From positions 1 to 13,793 of the forward strand of contig JAUWKK010000030.1 of assembly GCA_030614245.1 (NCBI GenBank): a DNA stretch of 13,793 nt, given 5' to 3'. Shown here one piece after another: positions 7,200 through 13,793 of the stretch. The notes under the pieces are model-generated. The model did no database searches, was not told where the DNA came from, and worked only from the letters and a program-made list of their open reading frames with translations. Each line of letters starts with the position of its first letter. Within the stretch, counting starts at the first letter, position 1. The position numbers and the translations under genes are program-made. The stretch comes from Planctomycetota bacterium. Its GTDB lineage: Bacteria; Planctomycetota; PUPC01; JABMSA01; JAUWKK01.

Positions 7200-8492
7200 C
7201 TACAGCGCCTCCACCGGCCCCACTACCACAGCCGCCGATCCCAGCGCCGCTGAAATGGCAAGCACCGGCAAGAAGCCCATCAGATCGACCAGCGCCCCGC
7301 CCAGACCGCCTGCCACCAGATACACCGGCATCGCAGACGTGGCAGAGATCGCAATATACAAACTGCGCGAATGCACGCCGGCGAACTCGAAAGTCATGTT
7401 GAATGTCGCCATGAACATCGCCGTGCCGGCAACTCCCGCAAGCGCATAGCACAAGCCGATCCCCACAACGGGCCAGGGCCACCACTGCAGCGTCAGGCCG
7501 GTGACCGATGCCATCGTAATGGAACCCACCGCAAACGCGAACACCATCTTGTAGCCGCGCCGGTCGGCCAAGCGGCCCAGCAGTGGTCCTGTCACCGCCA
7601 TGCACACCAGCATCACCGTCGTGAACGGCCCGGTCACTGTCTGCGGTGCGATGTCGAAACCGTCTCTCGCATAGGCCGCAAAGAGCGCCGGCCCGAACAA
7701 CCACGCCGGCGCCGACGCCATCTGCACCAGCACGTAACGGCGGAACAGGGCGTCCCGGCGCAGCACCGCCACGGCCTCGCCCAAGTATGCCCAGTACCCT
7801 TTCGCCCGGGGCGGCTGATCCTGGTGCAGCGGCTCGCGCGTCATAGCCACGAGCGGCAGTGTTATCACAAACGTTCCAGCACCGATCAGAAACGGCCAGC
7901 CGAAAGACGCAGGATCCGGCTGGTCGCCGTCGCCGATCATAAGTGTCACCAACCACGCAGCAAGCACGCCGACCACCACCGCAACCACCTGGCGTACCCC
8001 GTGGAACCATCCCCGGCGATCCTGCGGAACCACTCGGCTGATGAGGTCGCTCCACGCGAGTTCACAAGCGCCGGCCGTTGTCATCATCAGTATCAGCCCG
8101 CCGAACATCCCCCAGATCCCAACGGCGGGCCCGTAGCGCTCCGTGGCCAGCGCAGTCACGCCGAAGATCGCCAGCACCAGGCGTGTCGGAATGCCGTACA
8201 CGACCGCTGGCCATTTGCGCGTCCGATGGCGCTGCACCAAATATGCCACAAACAGCATCGAGATCGAATAAGACGCTTGCAGCATCACAGATGCCAGCCC
8301 CACCAGAAAGTTCGACGCACCAAGTGCCTTGAGATACATCGGCATGATCGTGGCAGGCGCTACGCAAGCGAACGCGAAGATGCCGAACGCCCACTCCGTC
8401 GTGTGCAGCACGAAGTTGTAGCGGAAATGCCGCTTGGCCTCGCCCTCGAAATGCACTTCAGCCGCCGAATGGCCCACTTGAGAGGTCTCCAT
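7200..8492 (-). CDS. Major facilitator superfamily (MFS) permease
   Basis: The 430-aa product is strongly hydrophobic, with about 12 predicted membrane segments in two halves separated by a charged loop around residues 219-235 (REPLHQDQPPRAKGYWAY). An MFS motif A is clear in the second half, GPLLGRLADRRGYK (302-315). The first-half copy is degenerate (YLVQRHRTRKW, 84-94). A short soluble N-terminus (to about residue 25) precedes the first segment. It is an inner-membrane transporter of unknown substrate. The longest frame starts with ATG at 8492, but that ATG abuts a terminator-like hairpin and has no ribosome site. A GTG at 8475-8477 (codon 6) is preceded by GGAG at the right distance and may be the real start. 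The stop is TAG. The oppA remnant follows 58 bp downstream on the same strand. Confidence 0.9.
   Translation of the reverse strand: METSQVGHSAAEVHFEGEAKRHFRYNFVLHTTEWAFGIFAFACVAPATIMPMYLKALGASNFLVGLASVMLQASYSISMLFVAYLVQRHRTRKWPAVVYGIPTRLVLAIFGVTALATERYGPAVGIWGMFGGLILMMTTAGACELAWSDLISRVVPQDRRGWFHGVRQVVAVVVGVLAAWLVTLMIGDGDQPDPASFGWPFLIGAGTFVITLPLVAMTREPLHQDQPPRAKGYWAYLGEAVAVLRRDALFRRYVLVQMASAPAWLFGPALFAAYARDGFDIAPQTVTGPFTTVMLVCMAVTGPLLGRLADRRGYKMVFAFAVGSITMASVTGLTLQWWPWPVVGIGLCYALAGVAGTAMFMATFNMTFEFAGVHSRSLYIAISATSAMPVYLVAGGLGGALVDLMGFLPVLAISAALGSAAVVVGPVEAL
8487..8490 (-). promoter_or_regulatory. Possible ribosome site for an internal GTG start of the MFS gene
   Basis: On the minus strand, GGAG at 8490-8487 lies 9 nt before GTG at 8477-8475. 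The annotated ATG at 8492 has only a T-run and hairpin stem upstream. Use of the GTG would shorten the protein by five residues, with no effect on the membrane segments. Confidence 0.4.
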
Positions 8493-8493
8493 G

Positions 8494-8529
8494 AAAAACC
8501 GCCGACGCGAATTCTACCGCCGGCGGTTT
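8494..8529 (-). terminator. Intrinsic terminator after the split esterase
   Basis: On the minus strand, AAACCGCCG (8529-8521) pairs perfectly with CGGCGGTTT (8504-8496) around a 16-nt loop. The 3' side runs into a run of five T (8498-8494). It lies 57 bp past the esterase stop and ends one base before the MFS ATG. Confidence 0.65.
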
Positions 8530-8549
8530 GATAATCAATGGGGTGGGCC

Positions 8550-8573
8550 GTCAGGCAAGATGATCATCCTGAC
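8550..8573. promoter_or_regulatory. Operator-like palindrome upstream of the MFS gene
   Basis: The perfect 10-bp palindrome GATGATCATC (8559-8568) lies inside an outer inverted repeat, GTCAGG (8550-8555) and CCTGAC (8568-8573). It is in the only gap ahead of the MFS gene, so a regulator site is possible. No promoter hexamers are convincing beside it. Confidence 0.25.
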
Positions 8574-8586
8574 ACGCCCCCCCGCT

Positions 8587-10083
8587 TCATCGCGCCACTC
8601 GCAGATCGCCCCAGTTGACGCTGTCCACCTTCACGTGCCACGGGCCCTTGTTGAAGCTCTTGCGCCACAGCTCATTGACGCCCGATATCGGGACGTCGCT
8701 CTCGATGGGGTCGTCATACGGGCCGATCGGAGGGGATTTGTACAGCTCCACACCGTCACCGAGGACGTAGAAGACAAGGCCCGTCGAACTCCACTGGAGC
8801 TCGGAAAGTGTGCTTTCGTCGCGGATTTCTATGCCGATGGTGGCCTTGAGCCGCTTGAAACTGCCGTTGAGATCGAAGAAGACGTCGTTGCGATAGATGC
8901 CGATCTCGACTTTCGTCGAGAGGCCCTTGCTGAACTCCTTGCCGCCCATCGTGATGGGCAACTGGAACCAGTTGAGGTCGTGGCCGGCGCGGAGGAAATC
9001 GCCCTTGGCCAGCTTGGGCACGACGTCGCTGAGGTAGACCTCATCGTCGGGGCAGTCCTCGGCGAAGAGGTGCCTGGGAAACTTGCGGGCGACGGCCTTC
9101 TCTTCGGTCTCGGGCGTCCTCGCCCAGCCGTACCGGTCGTCCACCTGCCAGCGGGCGTTGAAGTAGCCCTTCAGCAGCACCACGTCGTCGGCGGGCGGAT
9201 GGCATTGCGAGCGGGCGTCGACGATCCAGTAATCGTAGTCCTTGTCGCGGAAGGCGTCGAGCTGATAGACGCCCTTCCACGTGGTGCCGGCGACTATCAG
9301 CACGTATCGCTTCGGGTTGAAGGGATTCGGATAGCACATTGCGATGCCGAGGTCGTCGCCGAGGAACTCGCGGCCGCCGAAGCGGAGCGTGTTGCCCTCG
9401 ATCTTCAGTGGGAAGCCGTCGGCCCCGGCCATCAGCCGGCGGGTGACGGCGTTCTCGTCAGGGCCGCCGACGAGGATCAGGTTGACTTTCTCGATATCTG
9501 CGCCGGTCAATTCGGTGTCGAGCATGATACGCGGGCAGGCGTGCTGCCAGCTTTCCCAGTCGAGGGCCATTTTCTCGGCCTCGCGGGTAACAACCTCGCG
9601 GGTGAACTCATCCTTCGAGATCGTGCCGCAGACGAGCGCGAACGGGCCGCAGTAGACGTCATCCATCGGGCCTTCCATTTCGCGGGCCTTGCGCAGAGCG
9701 TCCGGAATCGGTGCAGTCAGCAGTTGTAGAGATTGCTCGTCGAGCTCGACGAGGATCGGCTCGTCGCTGGGGGAGGCATCTTTTGCGCGGACTTCGCCCG
9801 AATCGCTCATGGCGTATTTAAGCCCGTTCCAGGTGACGGTTATCGGCTTCTTCAACGGCGGCGAGATGTCGATCAGCTTCTTCACGGGCGTAAGGGTGAT
9901 GGCTGCGACGTTTTCGGTATCGAGCCGTATCCTGCGCTTGCCGGTTATCTCGGCGTCGACCCTGGCGAACTTCATCAGGTCTTCGAATTGATCGACGGCC
10001 ACCCAGTAGAGTCCGGCGGACTTGAGCCATCCGGAGCGGAGCTTGACGCGTTTGGGATTTGGATTGCGCTTGTGCTTGAGCAT
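8587..10083 (-). CDS. C-terminal part of split esterase, with NPCBM-like domain
   Basis: The longest ATG-started reading is 498 aa, but the frame is open back to the TAG at 10144-10146 and is the same frame as the upstream hydrolase. It is best seen as the rest of that protein. The 20 codons before this ATG include the motif DKGHGG, probably carrying the hydrolase's catalytic His (10120-10122). Residues about 195-275 have VNLILVGGPDENAVTRRL and GIAMCYPNPFNPKRYVLIVAGTT, a module typically found at the C-terminus of very large bacterial esterase/peptidase-like proteins. Residues about 347-498 look like an NPCBM (putative carbohydrate-binding) domain: EVYLSDVVP, then GGKEFSKGLSTKVEI and the strand IYRNDVFFDLNGSFKRLKATIGI. 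No signal peptide and no ribosome site precede this ATG, so independent translation is doubtful. The stop is TGA. Confidence 0.75.
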   Translation of the reverse strand: MLKHKRNPNPKRVKLRSGWLKSAGLYWVAVDQFEDLMKFARVDAEITGKRRIRLDTENVAAITLTPVKKLIDISPPLKKPITVTWNGLKYAMSDSGEVRAKDASPSDEPILVELDEQSLQLLTAPIPDALRKAREMEGPMDDVYCGPFALVCGTISKDEFTREVVTREAEKMALDWESWQHACPRIMLDTELTGADIEKVNLILVGGPDENAVTRRLMAGADGFPLKIEGNTLRFGGREFLGDDLGIAMCYPNPFNPKRYVLIVAGTTWKGVYQLDAFRDKDYDYWIVDARSQCHPPADDVVLLKGYFNARWQVDDRYGWARTPETEEKAVARKFPRHLFAEDCPDDEVYLSDVVPKLAKGDFLRAGHDLNWFQLPITMGGKEFSKGLSTKVEIGIYRNDVFFDLNGSFKRLKATIGIEIRDESTLSELQWSSTGLVFYVLGDGVELYKSPPIGPYDDPIESDVPISGVNELWRKSFNKGPWHVKVDSVNWGDLRVAR

Positions 10084-10143
10084 CCATTTGCGGCTGTCGG
10101 CCTCGTTGCCGAGTCCGCCGTGGCCCTTGTCCTTGTGTTCGTG

Positions 10144-10146
10144 CTA
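10144..10146 (-). other. In-frame amber codon splitting the esterase
   Basis: A single TAG (codon 584 of the frame starting at 11895) separates two blocks that are otherwise continuous for about 1,100 codons. The reading across it is WIKRIGGKVK-stop-HEHKDKGHGG. A TAC or TAT (Tyr) codon would be the simplest ancestor. TAG ends argF, the small lipoprotein and the MFS gene, so it is a normal stop in this genome. Confidence 0.85.
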
Positions 10147-11895
10147 TTTGACCTTACCGCCGATGCGCTTGATCCACGCCACGGCCGAACGCGAATGGCC
10201 CGCGACGACGATAGGGTCCTTCTCGCCGTGGTGCACTATGCTAGGGAGGTGGAACAGGTTGTCCATCGAATAGACCGGTGCCCTGCTGCGTTCTTCGCGG
10301 AACAACTGTTCGGGCCGCATGCGTTCGATGACCTCCGGCGCGAGCCAGCAGCGGAAGTCCGCGCGCCCGAAGTCAGGGGCGAGCGCGGCGAACTGGTCGG
10401 CCGCGCGCACGCCTATGTTCCAGGTACCGGTACCGCCCATCGAGCCGCCGGCCATATAGACGCGGTCCTCATCGACATTGTAGTGCCGTTTGATGCCTTC
10501 GATGCCGCGCATGATGTCGTCGTGCCCGATGCCCCAGTAATCGGTGTTGCCGCGCCCGAATCCGTACATGACAATCACACCCTCGCGCTCGGCGATGGCG
10601 GGCGGGCGGAATGCACTCTCCCAGTATCCGTCGAGCAGCGCGGGATTGCTCACGCTGTAGCCGTGCAGTAGCACGAGCAGCGGCATGGGAGTTTCGGGAG
10701 TGTAGCTCTTGGGCACGTAGAAGGGATACCACCTGGGCGTGTCGTCGATTTCGGACCAGTATCCACCCAGGCGCGGGCCGATCTTGTGCGAGAGCGGGTC
10801 GCGGCCGGCTTCGGCGTCCGCCAGCATCTCCAGGATGATCGCGATGCCTGGCCTGGCGAGTTCATGATCTGCCGGCTTGCGGCGGAGCGCTTCAAGCAGC
10901 CCCTCGATCGAGACGAGCGCCGGCGAACGAGCCGGGAAGAGACCTGCCGCGCGCGTTGCCAGGGAATCGAAATACTCCTCGATGTCGCCGTAATAGAACC
11001 ACCCCTCTCGGCGGATTTCTGCGCCCTTGAGGCCGCTGGCACGTGCGACGATCGTGAGTATTCCGGGCTCGCGCTTTCGCAGGTCGACATCGACCGTCTT
11101 CGTCGCTGCGGCATCAACGCGCCCGATACCGTCGATCTCGAAGGAGACCGGCGGCAGTTCGCTCATCAGCTTGAAGCGGTCGTCGCCCATTCGCAGCCGC
11201 AGGATGTCATTCGCTACGTCTGCGGCGTCTACCGTCAGTACCATGCCCTTGCTGAAGTACTCCGGATCGCGGAATAGCAGCTTGGCCGATGTGACATGGA
11301 ACGCGAAGCCCCATCCACCGCGGTTGTTGCCGATCTTCAACAATATCCGCTTGATGCCGCGATTCAGATGTGCCTTGAAGAAATCGTTGTCAACCCTCAG
11401 GCCACGGGCGCCGCGAAAACAGTGGACCTCTTCGCCGTTGATGAAAACTTTTCCCGCGTCATCCGAGCCGAAGCCGACGATGACATCCAGATCGCGTTTG
11501 GCGTATAGCTCGGCGTACGCGTAGCCGATGCAGTTCTGGTTGGGAGTGCAATGCGGCAGAAGATTGAAGGTTTTGCCATCGACGTCAACGCGCTTCCAGC
11601 AAGCGACGGCGCCGCCGAGTCCGACGTGCCGCATGCCGAGCGCCGGCCGGGTGTCGTGCTCGCCGCCGGCGGCGGCAAGGTAGTCGACGTCGAGGTCATT
11701 CGAGGCATACTCAAAAGGCCCGCAGACGAGCCACGACTTGATGAAGTAATCGCGCGTTCGCTTGTGTACCGCCCGCGGCGCTCCCGTTTCCGAAACAGTT
11801 AATCCGCGAGCATCCTGCCGCACGGAGAACGGGCCGCGGCAAGACGCACCCAGAAGAACCGCAAGGCACAGCAACTGCGTAACGTATCGTCTCAA
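10144..11895 (-). CDS. Secreted alpha/beta-hydrolase esterase, N-terminal part (split by TAG)
   Basis: The 583-aa product starts at TTG, with GAGGA six nucleotides upstream (11906-11902). A lipoprotein-type signal (LLCLAVLLGASC, Cys19) directs export. Residues about 50-205 resemble a PA14-like or jelly-roll sugar-binding domain, with the signature VGFGSDDAGKVFINGEEV (139-156) and ILLKIGNNRGGWGFAF. A helical linker follows (about 300-370). The hydrolase core, resembling PHB depolymerase/prolyl-oligopeptidase-type esterases, has the oxyanion segment LLHGYSVS (409-416). The nucleophile Ser485 is in GGSMGG and the probable acid Asp560 in HGEKDPIVV. The frame then meets TAG before the expected catalytic His, which lies eight codons further in DKGHGG. 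As terminated, the enzyme should be inactive. The likely substrate is an ester on a polysaccharide, an inference from the binding modules. Confidence 0.85.
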   Translation of the reverse strand: MRRYVTQLLCLAVLLGASCRGPFSVRQDARGLTVSETGAPRAVHKRTRDYFIKSWLVCGPFEYASNDLDVDYLAAAGGEHDTRPALGMRHVGLGGAVACWKRVDVDGKTFNLLPHCTPNQNCIGYAYAELYAKRDLDVIVGFGSDDAGKVFINGEEVHCFRGARGLRVDNDFFKAHLNRGIKRILLKIGNNRGGWGFAFHVTSAKLLFRDPEYFSKGMVLTVDAADVANDILRLRMGDDRFKLMSELPPVSFEIDGIGRVDAAATKTVDVDLRKREPGILTIVARASGLKGAEIRREGWFYYGDIEEYFDSLATRAAGLFPARSPALVSIEGLLEALRRKPADHELARPGIAIILEMLADAEAGRDPLSHKIGPRLGGYWSEIDDTPRWYPFYVPKSYTPETPMPLLVLLHGYSVSNPALLDGYWESAFRPPAIAEREGVIVMYGFGRGNTDYWGIGHDDIMRGIEGIKRHYNVDEDRVYMAGGSMGGTGTWNIGVRAADQFAALAPDFGRADFRCWLAPEVIERMRPEQLFREERSRAPVYSMDNLFHLPSIVHHGEKDPIVVAGHSRSAVAWIKRIGGKVK

Positions 11896-11946
11896 TGTCA
11901 GTCCTCGGATGAACGGTTGAGGACATCATTCGGCTGAGATGTCGTT

Positions 11947-11974
11947 ATTATTAGTCTTTGGGTTGATAAAGCAA
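11947..11974 (-). promoter_or_regulatory. Possible promoter for the split esterase
   Basis: On the minus strand, TTGCTT (11974-11969) and AATAAT (11952-11947) are separated by 16 bp. The -10 matches consensus at five of six positions, the -35 at three. The region is AT-rich against a GC-rich background and lies about 50 bp before the TTG start. Confidence 0.35.
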
Positions 11975-11992
11975 GTTCGCAGAGCCACTTGG

Positions 11993-12018
11993 GCATGACC
12001 CCAGATCGTGGGGTATGC
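11993..12018. repeat. Hairpin with GCAT/ACCCCA arms, left flank of palindrome tract
   Basis: ACCCCA (11998-12003) pairs with TGGGGT (12009-12014) around GATCG. The stem extends through GCAT/ATGC with one bulged G. A related hairpin lies in inverted orientation at 12338-12361. Confidence 0.45.
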
Positions 12019-12080
12019 TGGCCAACCGTGCTCCAGAGGCAATGGATGTTTCCAACCCTAATCGCATGCAAGCTAATTCC

Positions 12081-12242
12081 TGGCCGCGTAGCGGCCAAGG
12101 GATAGAGCCTGGGGCTTTCAGCCCCAGGAATCCGACAGTATAATAGCTGTGCCCTGAAGGGGCACGGTCAGTATTCATTTCCTGCGCCCCTTCAGGGCGG
12201 ATTCAGTCTTGTCATCCTCAACCTGGGGCTCGAAGCCCCCGG
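12081..12242. repeat. Cluster of short GC-rich palindromes in noncoding DNA
   Basis: The stretch 11896-12465 has no supported gene. Its centre holds four ordered palindromes. TGGCCGC-GTA-GCGGCCA is at 12081-12097 and CCTGGGGCT-TTC-AGCCCCAGG at 12108-12128. A perfect 13-bp inverted repeat, GCCCTGAAGGGGC (12151-12163) with its complement at 12186-12198, follows. CCTGGGGCT-CGA-AGCCCCCGG (12222-12242) is a near copy of the second with one mismatch. The three-base loops and repeated use of the same stem suggest a dispersed palindromic repeat family. Similar CCTGAAGGGG-type tracts are common in planctomycete intergenic DNA, as recalled. Confidence 0.7.
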
Positions 12243-12337
12243 CTGTACGCCCCCCGGCTCTCAGCGGCTTCGCAGCGAAGAGACGAGGCTTCTCCCGGGC
12301 GTACCGGACGCTGAAGCGCACACTCGCGGCGCATAAG

Positions 12338-12361
12338 ATACCCCATTAGTTGGGGGCATAC
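12338..12361. repeat. Hairpin related to 11993-12018, right flank of palindrome tract
   Basis: ATACCCCA (12338-12346 region) is followed by TTAG and TTGGGGGCATA. Its reverse complement shares the ATGCCCC...TGGGGTAT pattern with the left-flank hairpin, so the two lie as inverted copies about 320 bp apart. Confidence 0.4.
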
Positions 12362-12409
12362 TCGCGCCACTTACTAACCGGAGCAATATAGACTGAACAT
12401 GCTCTGCGA

Positions 12410-12437
12410 GCAGAATGCTGTTTTCATGTCATTCTGC
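12410..12437 (-). other. Stem-loop downstream of the acyl-CoA ligase gene
   Basis: GCAGAATG (12410-12417) pairs perfectly with CATTCTGC (12430-12437) around a 12-nt loop. It lies 28 bp past the ligase stop codon. No T-run follows on the minus strand, so it is at best a non-canonical terminator. Confidence 0.3.
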
Positions 12438-12465
12438 CTGCCCGCCTGCCGATTCCCGAACAGAC

Positions 12466-13793
12466 TCACGCCAGGTCCGTCTTCTTCACCTTGCCCGAGG
12501 GCGTGCGGGGCAGCTCATCCACGCACTCTATCACGTGCGGCGACTGATAGCTCGCCAGACGCTCCCAGCAGAATGCCTTAACCTCCTGCGCGGTCAGCTC
12601 CTCGCCGGGCTTCACGACTATCACGGCCTTGACCAGCTCGCCCAGGTATGTCAGCATCCCTTTCGCCGGCACACCCACCACCGCCGCCTCGCGTATCTTG
12701 TCGTGCATGAACAGCACCTGCTCGACCTCGACCGCGTAGACGTTCTCGCCGCCGACGATGATCATGTCCTTCTTGCGCCCCCGGAGGAAGGCGTACCCGT
12801 CCTCGTCGATCATCGCATAGTCGCCGGTGCGGAACCAGCCGTCGTCGGTGATCGATTCATCGAGCAGTCCGGGCCGTTTCCAGTAGCCGTCGATAACGTT
12901 CTCTTTTCTGAAGCAGAGCTCGCCGACCTCTCCGGGCGCCGGCTCGCCGCCCGTCTCGTCGATCACTTTCATTCCGATATCCGGCAGTGCCTTGCCGACC
13001 GATTCGGCGTGGCTGATCGCGTCGCAAGTCGCCAGCACGTTCGTGATAGAGATCGTCTCGGTCAGGCCGAAGAAATTGTGCATCATCACGCCGGGCAACC
13101 TGTCGACGAGCTTGGGGATAGTCGCCGGCGGCATAGGCGAGCCGTAATACGCGACCAGGCGGAGCGTCGAGAGATCGTAATTGTCGAAGTCGCGCATCGT
13201 CACGAAGAAATACATCAGCGTCGGCACGCCCAGGAACGTCGTCACGCGGCGTCTCTCGATGGTCTTCGCCAGCGCCGTCACGTCCGGCCTCGGCTCGATA
13301 GCCACGGTCGAGCCCAGATACGCCGCCGCGGTGATGATGCTGTTCCGCCCGGGGGAATGGAACAGCGGCACGACGAGCATATGCACGTCCTCGTGGCGGA
13401 AACTGTGCGAGATGATCGTATTGCGGATGTTGTAGATCAGGGTGGCGTGGTTGAGCATCGGCCCCTTCGGAGTGCCGGTCGTGCCGGACGTGTAGACGAT
13501 CACGGCGAGGTCGTCTTCATCGACGTCGGGCGACGGAGCCTGCGGCGCATCGGCGGCGATCAACTCGTCGAAGCTGCGAGCTCCTTCGCGGTCGAAGCCG
13601 ATCGATATCCAATGCGCGACGCCCCGCAGGTCGGCGGCGACGGGCTCGAGGGCATCCATCACGTCGGCGTGCACCAGCAGAATGGCCGCGTCGGAGTCGT
13701 CGATGACGAACTTCATCACTTCCCGCCTCAGCCGATGGTTCACCGGCACGCGCACCGAGCCGCACCCGCCAACCGCCCAGTACGCGACGAGGA
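12466..13793 (-). CDS. AMP-forming fatty-acyl-CoA synthetase (5' end outside window)
   Basis: The frame is open to the right edge: LVAYWAVGGCGSVRVPVNHRL is read across 13791-13729, so the true start lies beyond 13793 and 441 codons are visible. This is an ANL-superfamily adenylate-forming enzyme that activates a carboxylic acid with ATP and transfers it to CoA. Visible motifs in order are YTSGTTGTPKG (the P-loop-like A3 region, about 13494-13462), YGSPMPP, FFGLTE (A5), GWFRTGDYAMIDEDGYAFLRGR (A7/A8 hinge), IIVGGENVYAVEVE, and PRTPSGKVKK with the catalytic A10 lysine at 12490-12492. Chain-length preference cannot be read from the sequence; medium- or long-chain fatty or aryl acids are all possible. 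The proline in KGPMLNH replaces the usual valine. The stop is TGA. Confidence 0.93.
   Translation of the reverse strand, partial: LVAYWAVGGCGSVRVPVNHRLRREVMKFVIDDSDAAILLVHADVMDALEPVAADLRGVAHWISIGFDREGARSFDELIAADAPQAPSPDVDEDDLAVIVYTSGTTGTPKGPMLNHATLIYNIRNTIISHSFRHEDVHMLVVPLFHSPGRNSIITAAAYLGSTVAIEPRPDVTALAKTIERRRVTTFLGVPTLMYFFVTMRDFDNYDLSTLRLVAYYGSPMPPATIPKLVDRLPGVMMHNFFGLTETISITNVLATCDAISHAESVGKALPDIGMKVIDETGGEPAPGEVGELCFRKENVIDGYWKRPGLLDESITDDGWFRTGDYAMIDEDGYAFLRGRKKDMIIVGGENVYAVEVEQVLFMHDKIREAAVVGVPAKGMLTYLGELVKAVIVVKPGEELTAQEVKAFCWERLASYQSPHVIECVDELPRTPSGKVKKTDLA

Noticed and set aside
7371..8531. A 386-codon plus-strand open frame opposite the MFS gene
   Set aside because: It is His/Arg-rich shadow translation; the minus strand encodes clear membrane segments and MFS motif A.
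8491..9729. A 412-codon plus-strand open frame opposite the esterase C-terminal part
   Set aside because: The translation is a low-complexity acidic/valine-rich shadow, while the minus-strand frame has family motifs.
10144..10146. Genome-wide reassignment of TAG to a sense codon
   Set aside because: TAG is the natural end of argF, the small lipoprotein and the MFS gene, each at the expected family length or domain end.
12081..12242. CRISPR array
   Set aside because: The repeats are isolated palindromes with irregular spacing, not direct repeats with uniform spacers, and no cas genes are near.
12399..12581. Short plus-strand open frame at the end of the ligase gene
   Set aside because: It has no ribosome site, overlaps the ligase in antisense and its translation is unremarkable.

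Overview
The window looks like a chromosomal segment from a GC-rich bacterium, most likely Planctomycetota or a nearby lineage, possibly from a metagenome assembly. This is an inference from four things: a bacterial XPB helicase with a companion protein, a very large secreted esterase with an NPCBM-like tail, a noncoding stretch packed with short GC-rich palindromes, and uniformly high-GC codon use. No rRNA, tRNA or CRISPR array was recognised, and no marker in the window fixes the taxonomy.

Layout. Positions 1-1877 (+) hold the end of an arginine-biosynthesis operon: argD (5' end outside the window) followed 41 bp later by argF. Positions 1969-5800 (+) hold an XPB-type DEVH helicase and a 697-aa companion whose C-terminus repeats the helicase's own N-terminal domains. 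Positions 5845-6279 (+) are a free-standing small lipoprotein gene with its own good promoter and Shine-Dalgarno site. From 6302 onward everything is on the minus strand: a decayed oppA-like peptide-binding lipoprotein (6302-7141) carrying a 90-bp palindromic insertion, an MFS permease (7200-8492), a giant secreted esterase split by one in-frame TAG (8587-11895), a palindrome-rich noncoding stretch (about 11896-12465), and an AMP-forming acyl-CoA ligase whose start lies beyond the right edge.

How the genes fit together. argD and argF are consecutive steps toward citrulline and arginine. XPB and its companion probably form one protein-level module. Their shared domain, and the winged-helix-then-shared-domain layout of the companion, resemble the XPB-p52 pairing in eukaryotic TFIIH. 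That is the most interesting system-level hypothesis here. The minus-strand half is accessory in character: one pseudogene, one gene broken by a stop codon, repeat elements, and an exported hydrolase likely aimed at glycans or their esters. The MFS gene follows a terminator-like hairpin and is probably a separate unit.

The two strongest items for follow-up are the XPB/companion pair and the in-frame amber at 10144-10146, which separates the esterase's Ser and Asp from its probable catalytic His.
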